From: Phycisphaerae bacterium
GTDB taxonomy: Bacteria > Planctomycetota > Phycisphaerae > Sedimentisphaerales > UBA12454
Reading direction: 5' to 3'
DNA: 8,919 nucleotides
NCBI GenBank assembly: GCA_028712345.1
Contig: JAQTQF010000058.1
Location: forward strand, 1 to 8,919
Part shown: positions 1 to 6,455 of the stretch, piece after piece
How positions within the stretch are numbered: the first letter of the stretch is position 1
How the letters are laid out: each line of letters starts with the position of its first letter
The notes under the pieces: model-generated
The model's input: only the letters and a program-made list of their open reading frames with translations
Told to the model about the DNA's origin: nothing
Databases searched by the model: none
Program-made: the position numbers and the translations under genes

Positions 1-1934
1 ATCGTAACTTCCTGGTCTGCCATAAATCGTTTTATCCCGCGAACTGAAACCGGAGAATCGAGCGTCGCTCGTCTGCATTTGCTCTCGCATATATGGAAAC
101 AAACTCTGCCGCATATAGAGGCAAACGGGTTGCGATTTCTATGCAGCCGCAGCGCCTCGGCATATCTTTTTTCCGCGACAAGCGAAACAAAGCCGGGAAC
201 ATCAACGCTTGCCGGGCAGGCGCTTTGACACGGAGCGCGAACAAGTCCCGGACAAACCCCGGCCTGACAATGCTTTTCTCTTATATGCTGTTCATATTCT
301 TCTCTGAAATATCGGATAGTGGACAATACGGGATTCGGAGCGCTCTGGCCAAGTCCGCACAGAGCGGTATCTTTAACCTGATTGCCCAGTTCTATCAAGG
401 TATCTATGTCGGATTCCTGTCCCTTGCCTTCGCATATTCTCGTGAGAATTTCCAGCATCCGTTTAGTGCCTACTCGGCACGGAACGCATTTGCCGCAGGA
501 TTCTTCCTGAACAAACTCAAGAAAGAACCTTGCGACATCGACCATACAGGAATCCTGATCCATAACTACAAGACCGCCCGAACCCATGATAGCTCCGAGT
601 TCATTAAGCGACTCGTAGTCGAGCGGGACATTTAAGTGCTGTTTTGGTATGCAGCCGCCCGATGGTCCGCCGATTTGAGCTGCTTTAAATTCTTTGCCGT
701 TGGGAACGCCTTCGCCGATATCATAAATAAGCTCGCCGAGCGTGGTTCCAATCGGAACTTCGACAAGACCCGCGTTCTTAATCGCGCCGGCAAGAGCGAA
801 AACTTTTGTGCCTTTGCTTTTCTCCGTGCCCAAAGAAGCAAACCACTGTCCGCCTTTAAGTATAATAGCGGGCACATTCGCGTAAGTTTCCACATTATTT
901 AAAACTGTGGGCTTGCCCCAAAGTCCCTTGACGGCCGGGAAAGGCGGTCGTGGGCGGGGTTCGCCCCGCTTACCTTCTATCGACGCTATAAGAGCCGTCT
1001 CTTCACCGCAAACAAAGGCGCCGGAGCCCATTCTAATTTCAAGGTCGAATGAAAAATCCGTACCGAATATATTTTTGCCAAGCAGTCCCTTTTCCCGAGC
1101 ATCGTTGATTGCTTTGCCGAATCTTTCCACCGCAAGCGGATATTCCGCCCTTATGTATGCGTATCCCTGAGTCGAACCTATGGCGTATGCGCCGATAGCC
1201 ATTCCTTCGATTACGCTGTGAGGGTCTCCCTCAAGAACGCTTCTATCCATAAACGCGCCGGGGTCGCCTTCGTCGCCGTTGCAGAGAATATACTTTGTCG
1301 TTTCCTGGCTTTTTCTCGCAAATGCCCACTTCATTCCTGTCGGAAAGCCTGCGCCTCCGCGGCCGCGCAATCCGCTCTTTTTCATTTCTTCGATTACATC
1401 TTCCGGCGAAAGAGTTGTCAGAGCGTTCGCAAGTGCCTGATAACCGCCACAGCCGATATAATCTTCTATGCTTGTAGGGTCGATTTGGCCGCAGTTTCTC
1501 AAAACGACTTTGGTTTGCCGTTTGAAAAACGCAATGTCATCTTTTACTGCGACTGCCGCCCCTGTAGTTTCTTTTCTCCAGTTCAGCCGTTCAACAATCT
1601 TGTCGCCTATCAGATGTTTTTCGACAACTTCTTTGGCGTCTTCTGGTTTAACACTTTCGTAAAACACATTATCTTTGTTTATCAGCACGACAGGCCCGCG
1701 GGAACAGGGACCAAGACAGCCGGTTCCAATAACTGAAATTTTCCCCTCCAGTCCCTGTTCTTTTAAAGCCTTCTCGAACGCGGCTTTTACTTCCAGAGAA
1801 CCGGAAGCTATACAACCTCCGCCGATACAGACCCGAATTTCTTCTTTCGCTTTCGAGCCCTGTTTCTGATTTTTACGGTTCGCCTCACAAATGGCTTTGA
1901 GCTGCCCAACATTGCTTATCTTTTCTCTGGACAT
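1..1934 (-). CDS. nuoF: NuoF/HydB-like flavoprotein fused to a GltD/NfnB-like domain (partial, C-terminus off window)
   Basis: The frame is open from ATG at 1934 to the window edge (644 residues seen, no stop). Domains in order: a thioredoxin-like [2Fe-2S] domain (C36-x4-C41 and C73-x3-C77); the NuoF FMN/NADH core, with GRGGAGFPTG at 191-200, CNGDEGDPGAFMDR from 218 and CGEETAL at 309-315; an SLBB-like segment around 375-435; and the 4Fe-4S site C480-x2-C483-x2-C486 plus C526. From about residue 556 the sequence turns into the cysteine-rich N-terminal domain of GltD/NfnB (C569, C573, C608, C612, C616, C620, ending in GIKRFMAD). Related HydB proteins instead end in a 2x[4Fe-4S] ferredoxin domain. 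The N-terminal [2Fe-2S] domain is typical of bifurcating HydB-type subunits rather than plain complex I NuoF. The start is set by AAGGAG 8 bases upstream and a TGATG overlap with the nuoE-like gene. Likely role: cytoplasmic NADH-oxidising core coupled to an NADP(H) module. Family assignment is firm; the exact reaction is inferred. Confidence 0.9.
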   Translation of the reverse strand, partial: MSREKISNVGQLKAICEANRKNQKQGSKAKEEIRVCIGGGCIASGSLEVKAAFEKALKEQGLEGKISVIGTGCLGPCSRGPVVLINKDNVFYESVKPEDAKEVVEKHLIGDKIVERLNWRKETTGAAVAVKDDIAFFKRQTKVVLRNCGQIDPTSIEDYIGCGGYQALANALTTLSPEDVIEEMKKSGLRGRGGAGFPTGMKWAFARKSQETTKYILCNGDEGDPGAFMDRSVLEGDPHSVIEGMAIGAYAIGSTQGYAYIRAEYPLAVERFGKAINDAREKGLLGKNIFGTDFSFDLEIRMGSGAFVCGEETALIASIEGKRGEPRPRPPFPAVKGLWGKPTVLNNVETYANVPAIILKGGQWFASLGTEKSKGTKVFALAGAIKNAGLVEVPIGTTLGELIYDIGEGVPNGKEFKAAQIGGPSGGCIPKQHLNVPLDYESLNELGAIMGSGGLVVMDQDSCMVDVARFFLEFVQEESCGKCVPCRVGTKRMLEILTRICEGKGQESDIDTLIELGNQVKDTALCGLGQSAPNPVLSTIRYFREEYEQHIREKHCQAGVCPGLVRAPCQSACPASVDVPGFVSLVAEKRYAEALRLHRNRNPFASICGRVCFHICESKCRRATLDSPVSVRGIKRFMADQEVT

Positions 1935-2467
1935 CAAGCTGTCTCCTTATTGATTTGGTCTTCTTTATCTCTGTATAACTGCAAAAGTTCCGATATTTTG
2001 ACCGGTTTTACCCGCTGGTGAACATCGTCATTTACCATAATCACCGGAGCAAGCCCGCAGGCGCCGAAGCAGCGGCCGACCTCAAGCGAAAAAAGTTTAT
2101 CTTCCGTAGTCTGGCCTACATCTATTTTCAGCTCCTTCTTAAATGAATCCAGAACCTCCTTGCCGCCGCGAACATAACAGGCTGTGCCAAGACAAACCCG
2201 TACAAGATATTTGCCGCGAGGCACCGTGGAAAAGAATGAATAAAATCCAACCACGCCGGCCACTTCGCTGTAAGGTTTCTTCAGTTTCAGGCTTATCTGC
2301 TTGAGAACCGCTTCCGGCAAATAGCCGAACATATTCTGGGCTATCTGCAGAACAGGTATCAATGCGCCATTGGTCTGTTTATAATCGTCCAGAATACCGT
2401 CAAGCTGCTTGAGCATATCTTCTTCAGATAGTTTGCTCTGGCAATTACAACACCGCTCATCAGACAT
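1934..2467 (-). CDS. nuoE: NuoE/HydC-like [2Fe-2S] subunit
   Basis: This 177-residue protein matches the 24 kDa NADH dehydrogenase subunit family in length and layout: a helical N-terminal part containing LIPVLQIAQNMFGYLP, then a thioredoxin-fold domain with the [2Fe-2S] ligands C92-x4-C97 and C133-x3-C137 (GRCFGACGLAP). It would pass electrons next to the FMN of the NuoF-like partner encoded directly downstream. An additional Cys cluster (C6, C7, C9) at the extreme N-terminus is not part of the core fold; its role is unknown. AGGAG lies 7 bases before the ATG at 2467. The start lies 8 bases inside the upstream histidine kinase gene, and the stop shares a base with the next start (TGATG), so translation is probably coupled. 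No other complex I genes are visible, which favours a soluble HydABC/Nfn-like enzyme over respiratory complex I. The hydC name would be equally fitting. Confidence 0.93.
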   Translation of the reverse strand: MSDERCCNCQSKLSEEDMLKQLDGILDDYKQTNGALIPVLQIAQNMFGYLPEAVLKQISLKLKKPYSEVAGVVGFYSFFSTVPRGKYLVRVCLGTACYVRGGKEVLDSFKKELKIDVGQTTEDKLFSLEVGRCFGACGLAPVIMVNDDVHQRVKPVKISELLQLYRDKEDQINKETA

Positions 2468-4421
2468 AAATATTCTCCTTTGAAGAACAAATTTGTTTTA
2501 TTGGTAATAGAAAAATAAATGAATTCCCTTTTTCTTTCGGTTCAACCCGGATTTGGCCGCCGTGTTTCTCAATAATCTGTTTAGTTATGAAAAGACCTAA
2601 ACCGCTGCCCTTGACGCTTCTCGTTTCCGGATTGTCCAGACGGGAAAATCTTTTGAACAGCTTGTCTTTCTGATCTTCTTTGATAGGCGCAGAATCGTTA
2701 TATACCTCTATCTCTGTATGATTATCGATTGTCCTCGAAGTAATCAGAATATCTCCGCCTTGCCGTCCGTATTTTATTGCGTTGCCGAGCAGATTGTTGG
2801 CCGCTATCTGAAGAAGCTCCACATCCGCATCGACTTTCAGATTTGCGTTTATCTGATTATCGACTCTCAAATTTTTTCTCGCCGTGTCTGTAGATAAGGA
2901 GTTGATAATCACATCGAAAACATCTTCTTTTATTGCTATAATTGCTTTTTTGGCTTCCAGTTCGCCTTTCTCGATTTTTCCGAGATTTAGAAACTTTTTA
3001 ACGGTAGCGGTCAAATAATCCAGATTTCTCGCCGCTCCATCGAGCGATTTCTTCTGTTTTTCATTAATCTGTCCCAAAATATTATCCCGTACCGAATAGA
3101 CATTCATAATAATGGTACCGACAATCCCCTTAAGCTCATGAGAAACAAAACCTATCAAGTCAATATATCGCTTGTTAAGGTCGGCAAGCAGTTCATTTGA
3201 AAGGATAAGGCTTTGATCTCGTTCTTTGAGTTGCCGGCTCATATCATTGAAAGCTATCGCGAGTTTATCCAGTTCTTTGATGCCTGTTTGAGTCTCTGTG
3301 GTATGGCCGAGTTCGCCGTTAGAAAGTTTGCCCGTAGCGAGTATCAAACTCCGTAAAGGTTTTGTGATGCAGTCTGCAAGGAAAAACGAAGTCAGCACGG
3401 CCAGCGCCGTTGCACCGCCGATTATGATAGCGAACATCAGCATTGTATTACGGGCAATATCTTTAAAAGGCTGCTCAAGTGTCCCAACATAAAGCATCCC
3501 GATAATATCCCCATCAATATTCCTGATCGGCTCATACGCACTTTTATACCAGGCATTTACTACGAAAGCCCTGTCCACCCACGGCTTGCCGTTAACCAGC
3601 ACCTGATTATATACATCCTCAGATACTCGAGTTCCGATAGCACGATTGCCGTTACTGTCTGTAACATTGGTTGAAATTCGCACATCCCCTTCAAATATAG
3701 TTACAGTGCCGACATCCTCGCCTTTATAAGTTTGGCCGCGATATACGATATTTTTGACTTTATCGACAATACTGTAATTTCTGTTCAGTATGTTGCCGCC
3801 GTACAGAATACCTATAACTCTGCCGTCCTGACCCAAAACAGGCGCAGCCGCTTTTATCATTATTGCCGAAGTCTGCTCTTTATCTGCAGATGGTTTTGCT
3901 TTAAGAGTATGAATAAGTTTCATACGCGCTTGTCGAACTAATTCATCCCCTTCTTTTTCTAACTCTTCCTTTGTAATTATGGCTGTCCCGCCGACGGCTT
4001 TGCCTGTAGCTAATACCCTGCTTACATATTCATTATTTCTCTGATTATCGCCGAGTACTGAATTGTTTCTCGTTCTCAAGACAACCGTTCCATTGCCGTC
4101 GGCAAGGGTCAATGTGTCTAAAGCCTCTAATCGCCGTATATTTTCCAGTTCTCTTGCCAGTATTTCTTTGTCCCCGGCAACAATGGCGTCCCTTATAAAA
4201 AATCGCAGTGCGGTAAGACGAACGGCATTTTCTATATTTGAAGTTTGCTGGTTATATACCTCACGAGCAAAATTCAGGTCATTTTTTACCTTGGCTTGCG
4301 CTCTGTCGATGATGTCTTTTTTGATTACATAATAACCCAGCAGTGATATCAGCAACGATACTGTGATGATTATCACAAAAAAACAAACCAATATTCTTGT
4401 TTTTAAAGGTAGAGATTTCAT
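2460..4421 (-). CDS. Membrane sensor histidine kinase (Cache-HAMP-HisKA-HATPase)
   Basis: The 653-residue protein has the following order: TM1 about 9-33; a large extracytoplasmic Cache-type sensor about 34-326 (with PVLGQDGRVIGILYGGN around 194-210 and a second such strand pair near 303-313); TM2 about 327-349; HAMP about 350-403 (ITKPLRSL at its start); a HisKA dimerisation helix with phospho-acceptor H428 in FVSHELKG; and an HATPase domain with N-box N543/N547 and G2 box KGSGLGL (604-610). The G1 box is unusual: the common DxGxG is replaced by NDSAP at 575-579, and the H-box lacks the usual Pro. No response regulator lies in the window, so the partner is unknown. The gene sits between rex and the nuoE-like gene, with an ATGA overlap at its start and 8 bases of overlap at its end, so it belongs to the redox operon. 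The ligand cannot be read from sequence. Its start has only a weak GAAGAA-type ribosome site, consistent with coupling to rex. Confidence 0.92.
   Translation of the reverse strand: MKSLPLKTRILVCFFVIIITVSLLISLLGYYVIKKDIIDRAQAKVKNDLNFAREVYNQQTSNIENAVRLTALRFFIRDAIVAGDKEILARELENIRRLEALDTLTLADGNGTVVLRTRNNSVLGDNQRNNEYVSRVLATGKAVGGTAIITKEELEKEGDELVRQARMKLIHTLKAKPSADKEQTSAIMIKAAAPVLGQDGRVIGILYGGNILNRNYSIVDKVKNIVYRGQTYKGEDVGTVTIFEGDVRISTNVTDSNGNRAIGTRVSEDVYNQVLVNGKPWVDRAFVVNAWYKSAYEPIRNIDGDIIGMLYVGTLEQPFKDIARNTMLMFAIIIGGATALAVLTSFFLADCITKPLRSLILATGKLSNGELGHTTETQTGIKELDKLAIAFNDMSRQLKERDQSLILSNELLADLNKRYIDLIGFVSHELKGIVGTIIMNVYSVRDNILGQINEKQKKSLDGAARNLDYLTATVKKFLNLGKIEKGELEAKKAIIAIKEDVFDVIINSLSTDTARKNLRVDNQINANLKVDADVELLQIAANNLLGNAIKYGRQGGDILITSRTIDNHTEIEVYNDSAPIKEDQKDKLFKRFSRLDNPETRSVKGSGLGLFITKQIIEKHGGQIRVEPKEKGNSFIFLLPIKQICSSKENIYV
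4361..4378. promoter_or_regulatory. Possible intragenic Rex/CRP-like palindrome
   Basis: The plus strand reads CTGTGA-TGATTA-TCACAA, a TGTGA-N6-TCACA palindrome, 43-60 bases inside the histidine kinase coding region. It resembles the two intergenic operators of this window. It also simply encodes part of the first membrane helix (V-I-I-I-T-V), so chance is a real alternative. Confidence 0.25.
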
Positions 4422-5050
4422 TTGCCGGTTTCTTCTTTTTCAGCCAGTACCGTAAAATAAATTATGTTCTCCAGTTCAGTTTCAAGACTAAGGTTGCGAA
4501 CCACGCAATTTTGCGGTTCTTTCAGACATATCGGCGCAAAGTTGAGAATCCCTTTTATTCCCGCCTGAAGCATAAGCTGGAGAGTTTCCTGTGCCGCCGA
4601 ATCGGGAACAGAAATAATTCCAAACCTGATTTTATTTTTCTCTACAAAATTGCCCAGCTCTTCAAGAGGCAATATGGGTACCGCTGCTTGTCTGTTATGC
4701 TTGTTTTGGTCAATATCAAAACCGGCGACGATTTCTATTTCGCTCTTTTTGAAGCCGGGATAATGCAGCAGTGCCTGGCCGATATTACCTATGCCGACTA
4801 TCACAAATCTCTGAACTTCGTCTTTGCCGAGGATCGCGCTTATTTTCGCTATCAGTTCCTCAATCAGATACCCTCCGCGTCTGTTGCCCGAAATGCCAAA
4901 AAGGGAAAAATCCTTCCGTACCTGGACAGCCGTTACTCTTGCCGAATCGGCGAGATTTTCAGAGAAAACTTTCACAAAATTTAACGCTTTCAGTCTCAAA
5001 AGGGCATTTCTGTATCTTGATAACCTGATTATGCAGCCTTTATTTGCCAT
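4418..5050 (-). CDS. rex: Redox-sensing transcriptional repressor Rex (copy 1)
   Basis: This is a 210-residue Rex-family protein, the usual length. Residues 1-80 form the winged-helix DNA-binding domain, including the typical QVRKDFS stretch (43-49) and SGNRRGGY (54-61). Residues 81-205 form the Rossmann NAD(H)-sensing domain with G86-x-G88-x-x-G91 and an acidic end of strand 2 (FDID, 111-114). Rex proteins bind operators when NAD+ is high and release them when NADH rises. It is the first gene of the operon that continues with the histidine kinase and the NuoE/NuoF-like subunits, overlapping the kinase by ATGA. The start is chosen by alignment with the second Rex; only a weak AAAGAAAG ribosome site precedes it. 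A good promoter and a Rex-like operator lie upstream (5141-5194), suggesting control of its own operon. Confidence 0.96.
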   Translation of the reverse strand: MANKGCIIRLSRYRNALLRLKALNFVKVFSENLADSARVTAVQVRKDFSLFGISGNRRGGYLIEELIAKISAILGKDEVQRFVIVGIGNIGQALLHYPGFKKSEIEIVAGFDIDQNKHNRQAAVPILPLEELGNFVEKNKIRFGIISVPDSAAQETLQLMLQAGIKGILNFAPICLKEPQNCVVRNLSLETELENIIYFTVLAEKEETGK

Positions 5051-5140
5051 TTTTAAATCGCTTTCTTTTTTTTGTTCTGTTTATTGTGTATATTTGGCTA
5101 TCAGACGAGTTATTATATAACAAGAACAGCTTATATGATA

Positions 5141-5169
5141 ATAATATGTAGTTAATTATGATTTGTCAA
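5141..5169 (-). promoter_or_regulatory. Sigma-70-type promoter of the rex-kinase-nuoEF operon
   Basis: Read on the minus strand, TTGACA (5169-5164) and TATTAT (5146-5141) are separated by exactly 17 bases, a near-consensus promoter. Transcription would start near 5134, giving a leader of about 85 bases before rex. A weaker alternative lies just downstream, with TATAAT at 5117-5112 and TTATCA 18 bases before it. Confidence 0.75.
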
Positions 5170-5176
5170 TAATAAA

Positions 5177-5194
5177 TTGTGATAAATTTCACAT
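5177..5194. promoter_or_regulatory. Rex-type operator upstream of rex copy 1
   Basis: The plus strand reads TTGTGA-TAAATT-TCACAT, close to the known Rex consensus (TTGTGAA-N4-TTCACAA). It lies 7 bases upstream of the -35 box of the operon promoter. The core TGTGA-N6-TCACA also fits CRP/FNR-family sites perfectly, so the binding protein is inferred from the neighbouring rex genes and is not certain. Confidence 0.7.
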
Positions 5195-5250
5195 TAAACA
5201 TAAGAATTTTTGCCTATACTGTCCTATTTGGTTCAAATACATCGTTTAAG

Positions 5251-5287
5251 TGTAGAAAAATCCCCGTTTTTTTGCTAAAAAACGAGG
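5251..5287 (-). terminator. Rho-independent terminator of rex copy 2
   Basis: Read on the minus strand, CCTCGTTTTTT pairs with AAAAAACGGGG over 11 pairs around an AGCA loop (5287-5262), followed by ATTTTT (5261-5256). The single imperfect position is a U-G wobble in minus-strand RNA but an A-C mismatch in plus-strand RNA, which favours leftward use. It lies about 180 bases past the stop of rex copy 2 and would insulate the next operon. Confidence 0.7.
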
Positions 5288-5466
5288 CAGCGGCTTATAG
5301 GTGAGACTGCGGCAGAGGGGGCGATATAAAATTGGGGGGGGGTAATATTTTGTTTGGATAAATTGCAGTCAAATTTTTTAGAGTTTTATAGCTTGGTTAA
5401 ATATGACCGGCGACCCCGGTGTCTTTAAACTTTTTACAGGAAATGATTTTTGATAATATCAAATTG
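5288..5466. other. Non-coding 3' region of rex copy 2, with a G9 run
   Basis: No convincing gene is seen here. The stretch holds a purine-rich patch with G5, a run of nine G at 5334-5342, and a short ACCGG/CCGGT hairpin (about 5405-5420). The hairpin has no good U-tract in either direction. It is probably transcribed as the 3' untranslated part of rex copy 2 before the terminator. Confidence 0.5.
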
Positions 5467-6090
5467 TTATTTGTTTTCCTCTGCAAAATTGACAAAATAA
5501 ACAATGTTCTCAATTTCTGATTCGAGATTAATATTATTGATGACGCAATCCTGCGGCCCTCTTAAATATATCGGAGCAAAATTAAGAATCCCTTTTATTC
5601 CTGCTGATATCATACGCACCAAAACCTGCTGAGCGGCTAAATCTGGCGTTGATATTATCCCAAACCTGATTTCATTCTTCTTAACAAAATCATCGAGTTC
5701 CTCAATAGGCAATACGGGAATCTCAGCATCAGGCTTGTATTTAGCAGGGTCTATATCAAAACAGGCAATAATCTTTATTCCGCTCTTGGCAAATCCTGGA
5801 TAGTGGAGCAAAGCCCTGCCAAGATTGCCTGCACCAACCTCAATGAAATTGTGGATACTGTCCTTGTCCAGTATTTTATTAAGCCTCTTTATTACCTCAT
5901 CTACCTCATAGCCGCCTCGCCTGTTTCCGGAAATATCAAAAGTGGAAAAATCCTTGCGTACTTGTACCGCCGATACCCCAGTGGCATCGGCCAGATTATC
6001 AGAGAAAACTTTTACAAAGTTCAAGGCCCTTAATCGTATAAGTGCATTTCTGTACCTTGACAGCCGGATAACATCATTTTTATTTGGCAT
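5467..6090 (-). CDS. rex: Redox-sensing transcriptional repressor Rex (copy 2)
   Basis: The 207-residue protein is a full-length Rex paralogue, about 63% identical to copy 1 by hand alignment with no internal gaps. It keeps the winged-helix core (QVRKDFS at 43-49, SGNRRGGY at 54-61), the Rossmann signature G86-x-G88-x-x-G91, and FDID at 111-114. Differences cluster at residues 62-85 and 101-125, that is, at the end of the DNA-binding domain and around the nucleotide-binding strands, so NADH affinity or operator preference could differ. The start at 6090 is supported by AGGAG 8 bases upstream. It forms a single-gene unit with its own -10 box and operator upstream and a terminator downstream at 5251-5287. 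It lies beside, but is not cotranscribed with, the rex copy 1 operon. Whether the two proteins can form heterodimers is unknown. Confidence 0.96.
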   Translation of the reverse strand: MPNKNDVIRLSRYRNALIRLRALNFVKVFSDNLADATGVSAVQVRKDFSTFDISGNRRGGYEVDEVIKRLNKILDKDSIHNFIEVGAGNLGRALLHYPGFAKSGIKIIACFDIDPAKYKPDAEIPVLPIEELDDFVKKNEIRFGIISTPDLAAQQVLVRMISAGIKGILNFAPIYLRGPQDCVINNINLESEIENIVYFVNFAEENK

Positions 6091-6135
6091 TTGTTATCTC
6101 CTAATTTTCGTTAGCGACTCTACTCCAATCTCGTC

Positions 6136-6164
6136 ATTATACATTTTTTTTTTGATATTACCAT
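6136..6164 (-). promoter_or_regulatory. Probable promoter of rex copy 2
   Basis: On the minus strand a consensus TATAAT sits at 6141-6136, 45 bases before the start codon. The expected -35 area (about 6164-6159) reads ATGGTA and is poor. The spacer contains an uninterrupted A10 run (6153-6144). The weak -35 and neighbouring operator suggest regulated expression. Confidence 0.5.
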
Positions 6165-6169
6165 AAGTA

Positions 6170-6187
6170 TTGTGATTGTTTTCACAT
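6170..6187. promoter_or_regulatory. Rex-type operator upstream of rex copy 2
   Basis: The plus strand reads TTGTGA-TTGTTT-TCACAT, with half-sites identical to the operator upstream of rex copy 1. It begins 28 bases beyond the -10 box, versus 30 bases for copy 1. As there, the core also satisfies the CRP/FNR-type TGTGA-N6-TCACA pattern. Confidence 0.65.
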
Positions 6188-6198
6188 ATACTCGCAAG

Positions 6199-6257
6199 TT
6201 TTAGTTTGGCCATCTAAGCTCAGCAGTATTCGCTCATGGGCATTCCGCAGACTAAAA
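6199..6257. repeat. Inverted repeat in the divergent intergenic region
   Basis: TTTTAGTTTG (6199-6208) can pair with CAGACTAAAA (6248-6257) over 10 positions, with one G-T wobble, enclosing about 39 bases that contain a GCCAT/ATGGGC pair. It lies between the rex copy 2 operator and the hydrolase promoter. No gene is credible here, and it matches no RNA class I recognise. Confidence 0.3.
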
Positions 6258-6312
6258 GGTGATTTTTGGGTAGAAATAGGCTGCTGTAAACAAAAAAGAC
6301 GGTTATAAGACA

Positions 6313-6354
6313 TTGCCTTTGATGCCGGGATATTTTCGAAAGAGGACAAGGCAA
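6313..6354. repeat. Inverted repeat upstream of the hydrolase promoter
   Basis: TTGCCTT (6313-6319) and AAGGCAA (6348-6354) form a perfect 7-base inverted repeat around a 28-base loop, ending 12 bases before the putative -35 box of the hydrolase gene. It could be a regulator site or a chance stem. Confidence 0.3.
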
Positions 6355-6366
6355 CCCCTAAAAATC

Positions 6367-6395
6367 TTGACTTTTCAGGATAAATCTGATACTCT
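6367..6395 (+). promoter_or_regulatory. Putative promoter of the glycoside hydrolase gene
   Basis: TTGACT (6367-6372) is a good -35 element. The matching -10 is weaker: GATACT at 6388-6393 (15-base spacer) or TACTCT at 6390-6395 (17-base spacer). Transcription would begin near 6400, leaving a leader of about 120 bases. Confidence 0.4.
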
Positions 6396-6455
6396 AAATG
6401 TATACAGTTGTGGAAAATCCTCACGGAAGAAGAAAAATAAAGCTTATTAGAGGTG

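Noticed and set aside
93..1869. Several plus-strand open frames of 60-180 codons
   Set aside because: They lie entirely opposite the NuoF-GltD coding frame, have no family resemblance or ribosome sites, and are explained as shadows of that gene.
1..2467. Respiratory complex I (nuo) operon
   Set aside because: Only NuoE- and NuoF-like genes occur. The NuoF-like protein has an added N-terminal [2Fe-2S] domain and a GltD-like tail, which do not belong to complex I.
5404..5424. ACCGG/CCGGT hairpin as terminator of rex copy 2
   Set aside because: The stem is only five pairs and no U-tract follows in the minus direction; the hairpin at 5262-5287 is far better.
6182..6424. Minus-strand open frame of 80 codons in the divergent intergenic region
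   Set aside because: It has no recognisable domain and no Shine-Dalgarno site, it overlaps the rex operator and the hydrolase promoter, and its composition looks non-coding.
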